A stretch of DNA of 64,000 nt. Source: Xanthomonas citri pv. mangiferaeindicae (GTDB lineage: Bacteria; Pseudomonadota; Gammaproteobacteria; Xanthomonadales; Xanthomonadaceae). Under the pieces are notes generated by a model. That model saw nothing but the letters and a program-made list of their open reading frames with translations, made no database searches and was not told the origin of the DNA. Below are positions 60,913-64,000 of this stretch, piece after piece. Every line of letters starts with the position of its first letter. Positions within the stretch are counted from its first letter, which is position 1. Position numbers and translations under genes: made by a program. The DNA is taken from positions 2,480,001 to 2,544,000 of the forward strand of contig CP016836.1 of assembly GCA_002240395.1 (NCBI GenBank), read 5' to 3'.

Positions 60913-62607
60913 ATGCCCGTTTTCGATTCCATTCCGGTCGCCCGATTGCGCGCGGCCCTGCTGGTGCCGTTGCTCGGCGTCGTCTGCGCGGCGCAGGCGC
61001 AGCCTGCGGTCGAGGCTGCCGACCCGCTCAGGCGCGACGTACTCGGCGCCACATTGGCCGGCGAATTCGCGGTGCAGGCCGGGCGTCTGGACGAGGCCGC
61101 CAACTGGTATCTGGACGCGGCCCGCCATTCGGACGGCGATGCCGGGCTGGCCGAGCGGGCGACCCGCATCGCGCTGCTTGCCGGCGACGACCGTCGCGCG
61201 GGCCAGGCGCTGGACCTGTGGCGTCGCAACGCGCCCGAGTCGCTGCCGATGCGGGCCGCGGAGGCGACGCTGTCGTTGCGCAACGGGCGCGATCGCGCCG
61301 CGCGGCGGCAGCTCGAAGCGCTGTTGCGCAGTGATGATCCGACCGGCTGGCGGCATGCCTTCACGGTGCTGTCGGGCGGCGGACGGGACCCGCGCCAGGC
61401 GGCGCGGCTGCTTGAGCGGATCGTCGCCGACGGCGCGATTCCCGACGAGTTGCAGGCGTGGATGGCCTTCGGTGGCCTGGCCCAGCGCCTCGATCGTCCC
61501 GACCTGACCGAGCGCGTGCTCGACAACATCGTCGCGCGCTTCCCGGGCGAGCCGCGGGTCGCGCTGCTGCGCGCCAGTCAATTGCGCGAATCAGGTCGCA
61601 CCGACGAAGCCCGCGCGGCGTTGGCGGCGATGGCCGAGGCGGCGCTGGCCGCGCCCGATCTGCGTCTGGCGATCGCGGGCGAGTACGAGGCGATGGGTGA
61701 TCTCGACGCCGCCGAAGCCACGTTGGCGGCAGGTCCGCAGGATGGCCGCACTTATGTGCTGCGGGCCTCGCTGCTCGCCCGCGCCCAGGACAAGGCGCGG
61801 CTGGCGGCGCTGTACGAGGAGGTCAAGGCGGTGGCGCTGGCGCCCAATCCTGCCCAGCGGCTGCTGCTGGGGCAGATGGCCGAGTACCTGGAGCAATACG
61901 ACGAGGCGCTGGACTGGTACGACGCGGTGCCGGGCGGCGAGGAGCGCTTCCAGGCCAGGCTGCGCGGCGCCCGGGTGCTGCACGAGCTGGGGCGCCACGA
62001 CGAGGCCTGGGCGCGCTTGCGCGCGCTGCAGGCCGACGGCACCGCCGATGACGAGTTCCGCCGCAGCGCCTATCTGCTGGAGGCCGAGCTGCGCCAGTCG
62101 GCCGACGATCCGGCCGAGCTCGACGCCTACAACCGCGGGCTGTCGGCGATGCCCGACGACCCGGCGCTGCTCTACGCACGCGCGCTGATGTGGGAGCGCC
62201 GCGACGACATTCCGCGCGCCGAGGCCGACCTGCGCCGGTTGCTGGTCGCCGAGCCGGAAAACGTCGCTGCTCTCAATGCGCTGGGTTACACGCTGGCCGA
62301 TCGCACCACCCGCTATACCGAGGCGCTGGAACTGATCGACCGCGCGCGCGTGGCCGAGCCCGACAACGCCGCGATCGTCGACAGCTATGGCTGGGTGCTG
62401 CACCGCCTGGGCCGCAATGCCGAGGCGCTGGTGGAGTTGCGCCGGGCCTATTCGATGATGAAGGACGCGGAAGTCGCCGCGCACATCGCCCAGGTGCTCT
62501 GGGCGATGGGGCGCCGCGATGAGGCGCGCAAGTACTTCGACGAGGCGCGCGCCATCGATCCGGAGAACCGGTCGCTGCTGCGTGCGCTGGAGGTCACCGG
62601 CGCATGA
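60913..62607 (+). CDS. Secreted tetratricopeptide-repeat protein
   Basis: A 564-residue protein with a signal peptide (about 1-27, ending A-Q-A-Q) and helical repeats of about 34 residues: LAGEFAVQAGRLDEAANWYLDAAR at the start, and the clearest set near the C-terminus (AALNALGYTLADRTTRYTEALELI, YGWVLHRLGRNAEALVELRRAY, VLWAMGRRDEARKYFDEARAI), each shown here in separate pieces. It is the normal partner of lolB in this group; it overlaps lolB by 4 nt. A scaffold role in outer-membrane assembly is likely but unproven. ATG 60913 is preferred to TTG 60904. Confidence 0.87.
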   Translation: MPVFDSIPVARLRAALLVPLLGVVCAAQAQPAVEAADPLRRDVLGATLAGEFAVQAGRLDEAANWYLDAARHSDGDAGLAERATRIALLAGDDRRAGQALDLWRRNAPESLPMRAAEATLSLRNGRDRAARRQLEALLRSDDPTGWRHAFTVLSGGGRDPRQAARLLERIVADGAIPDELQAWMAFGGLAQRLDRPDLTERVLDNIVARFPGEPRVALLRASQLRESGRTDEARAALAAMAEAALAAPDLRLAIAGEYEAMGDLDAAEATLAAGPQDGRTYVLRASLLARAQDKARLAALYEEVKAVALAPNPAQRLLLGQMAEYLEQYDEALDWYDAVPGGEERFQARLRGARVLHELGRHDEAWARLRALQADGTADDEFRRSAYLLEAELRQSADDPAELDAYNRGLSAMPDDPALLYARALMWERRDDIPRAEADLRRLLVAEPENVAALNALGYTLADRTTRYTEALELIDRARVAEPDNAAIVDSYGWVLHRLGRNAEALVELRRAYSMMKDAEVAAHIAQVLWAMGRRDEARKYFDEARAIDPENRSLLRALEVTGA

Positions 62608-63281
62608 GGTGCTGGCGTGGGATGGTGATGTTCGCGGCGATGGTCGCGCTGTCGGCCTGCACCAGCGTTCCGGTCCGGCCGCCTGCGGAGGTCGCGCGGC
62701 TCGACGCCGACGCGCGGGCGGCGGCCGACGCCCGGCTCGCCGCGCGTGAGGCGGCGGTGCGCGCCCTGTCCGAGTTCGGCTTCACCGGGCGCGTCGCGAT
62801 GTCCAACGGTCGCGATGGCGGCAGCGGCCGCATCGAGTGGCAGCAGCAGGGCGCGCGCTATCGGGTCGTGCTCAGTGCGCCGGTCACGCGCCAGAGCTGG
62901 CAACTGCAGGGCGGGCCGGACGGCGCGCGGATCGACGGCCTGGACGGCGGCCCGCACGAAAGCGCCGATGTCGGGCAATTGCTGTGGGAGACCACCGGGT
63001 TCGAGATTCCGGTCGCGGCGATGGCTGCCTGGGCGGCCGGCGCGCGCGCCGACGCTGCACTGTCGGGCGAGGCCGAGGTCGACTACGACGCCGCGGGACG
63101 CCTGGCGCGGCTGCGCCAGGACGGCTGGACGATCGATTATCTCGAGTGGCAACCCGAGACCGACGGCGCGCTGGCGCTGCCCACTCGCGTGAATGCCGCG
63201 CGCGGCACGGCGCGGGTGCGGCTGGTGGTCGATGCCTGGACGCTTCCCGGCGTTGCGTCCGCAGCGCCTGTCGCGCCGTGA
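62604..63281 (+). CDS. lolB: Outer-membrane lipoprotein receptor LolB
   Basis: Accepts lipoproteins from LolA and inserts them into the outer membrane. 225 residues with a lipobox (VALSAC, Cys19). The mature part shows the beta-barrel-like LolB fold: FTGRVAMSNGRDGGSGRIEWQQ, QSWQLQGGPDG, LLWETTGFEIPVAAMAAW and WTIDYLEWQ. ATGA and GTGA overlaps couple it to the TPR gene and ispE. Confidence 0.93.
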   Translation: MRCWRGMVMFAAMVALSACTSVPVRPPAEVARLDADARAAADARLAAREAAVRALSEFGFTGRVAMSNGRDGGSGRIEWQQQGARYRVVLSAPVTRQSWQLQGGPDGARIDGLDGGPHESADVGQLLWETTGFEIPVAAMAAWAAGARADAALSGEAEVDYDAAGRLARLRQDGWTIDYLEWQPETDGALALPTRVNAARGTARVRLVVDAWTLPGVASAAPVAP

Positions 63282-64000
63282 CGCCGCTGGACGATGCCGG
63301 CTGGTCCGGTTGGCCGGCCCCGGCCAAGCTCAATCTGTTCCTCAGGATCACCGCCCGGCGTGCGGACGGTTACCACGCCTTGCAGACGGTGTTCCGGATG
63401 CTCGACTGGGGCGATACGGTACGCCTGCGGCTTCGTGACGACGGTCTGATCCGCCGGGTTGGCCCCTCGGTTCCCGGATTGGCGGAGGACGATGATCTTG
63501 TCGTGCGTGCGGCGCGCCTGCTTCAAAAGGCAGCCAATTGTAGACAAGGTGCCGAGATCGCCGTCGAAAAGCGGATTCCAACCGGGGCCGGGCTCGGCGG
63601 TGGGTCGTCGGATGCGGCTACTGTGCTGCGGGTACTCGACCGCCTGTGGGGCACGGATCTGGGGGAGGACCGGCTGGCCGCACTGGGCCTTTCGCTAGGG
63701 GCCGATGTGCCGGTGTTCGTCCGCGGCCGCAACGCCTGGGCCGAGGGCGTGGGCGAAACGCTCAGCCCGGTGGCGCTCGAACCGGCCTGGTATCTGCTCG
63801 CCGACCCCGGCGTGCACGTGAACACCGCTGGCCTGTTCCAGGCCCCTGAATTGACGCGAAATGCCCAGCCCGCGACAATGGTCGACTTCGTTTCAGGTGC
63901 TTCGCTCGGCAACGCGTTCGAGCCGGTCCTGCGGCGCCGCGAACCTGCCGTCGAGGTGGTGTTTGCTGCGCTCGCAGCGGTCGGCACGCCACGCCTGACC
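63278..64000 (+). CDS. ispE: 4-diphosphocytidyl-2-C-methyl-D-erythritol kinase, cut by the window edge
   Basis: Phosphorylates CDP-methylerythritol in the MEP isoprenoid pathway. The GTG at 63278 overlaps the lolB stop by 4 nt; 241 codons are visible and the frame is open to the edge. PAPAKLNLFLRITARRADGYH is the family start (broken by the motif) and PTGAGLGGGSSDAATVL is the GHMP ATP-binding loop. The part near 63500-63640 uses AGA and other codons rarely seen elsewhere in the window. Normal lolB-ispE order; the 3' part lies outside. Confidence 0.93.
   Translation, partial: MTPLDDAGWSGWPAPAKLNLFLRITARRADGYHALQTVFRMLDWGDTVRLRLRDDGLIRRVGPSVPGLAEDDDLVVRAARLLQKAANCRQGAEIAVEKRIPTGAGLGGGSSDAATVLRVLDRLWGTDLGEDRLAALGLSLGADVPVFVRGRNAWAEGVGETLSPVALEPAWYLLADPGVHVNTAGLFQAPELTRNAQPATMVDFVSGASLGNAFEPVLRRREPAVEVVFAALAAVGTPRLT

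Overview
The window is about 70% G+C, gene-dense and almost free of mobile DNA. Several gene orders are ones I associate with the Xanthomonadaceae/Lysobacteraceae (Lysobacter, Luteimonas, Stenotrophomonas, Xanthomonas): kdsD-kdsC-lptC-lptA-lptB-rpoN-hpf-ptsN-hprK-rapZ-EIIA-ptsH-ptsI-mgtE, yqgE-ruvX-pyrB, hemA/prfA facing a TPR protein-lolB-ispE, and pilT-pilU beside proC. It is chromosomal DNA of a gammaproteobacterium of that group; the genus cannot be fixed from the sequence alone. I saw no rRNA, tRNA, insertion sequence, prophage or CRISPR array.

Layout. 1-1304: 3' part of a hybrid sensor kinase. 1351-7353: four-gene DNA-repair island (MBL-fold exonuclease, ATP-dependent ligase, Lhr-type helicase, metallophosphoesterase). 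7500-17449: five-gene membrane/stress cluster (YqiJ-like OB-fold membrane protein, YqiK-type flotillin, a 1772-residue AAA ATPase, a TelA-like protein not usually named, and TelA). 17615-21682 (minus): hemE, a WGR-domain protein, aroB, aroK and a P-loop kinase. 21772-30244: pdxH, an NAD(P)-binding reductase, DUF4426 lipoprotein/proC, pilT-pilU, an M48 protease, sodA, a secreted protein of unknown function and tag. 30345-36890: FKBP, DUF72, yqgE-ruvX, pyrB, an amino-acid permease, a lipoprotein esterase and a cold-shock/DUF1294 membrane protein. 36902-48878 (minus): mgtE, regulatory PTS genes, rapZ, hprK, ptsN, hpf, rpoN, and LPS transport and Kdo genes. 49026-54579: bolA-murA, an EF-hand protein, two DUF3108 proteins, purN, a small membrane protein and purM. 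54728-64000: DUF2066 protein, PerM-type transporter, hda, moaB, prfA, hemA, TPR protein, lolB and the 5' part of ispE.

Functionally most of the window is housekeeping: envelope biogenesis (Kdo, Lpt, MurA, LolB), nitrogen/carbon PTS regulation, tetrapyrrole, shikimate and purine synthesis, and twitching motility. The least explained unit is the 7.5-17.4 kb cluster. It couples a lipid-microdomain scaffold to a very large ATPase and to two adjacent TelA-related proteins through 4-nt overlaps. I read it as a membrane-stress or toxic-anion response module; its mechanism is not evident from sequence.

Two genes, rpoN and the small membrane gene between purM and purN, each appear to lack one base close to the start codon. 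Their family-typical or best-placed ATG lies in a different frame from the body of the gene. Either these are sequence errors at G/C-rich runs or real 5' frameshifts; raw reads would settle it.
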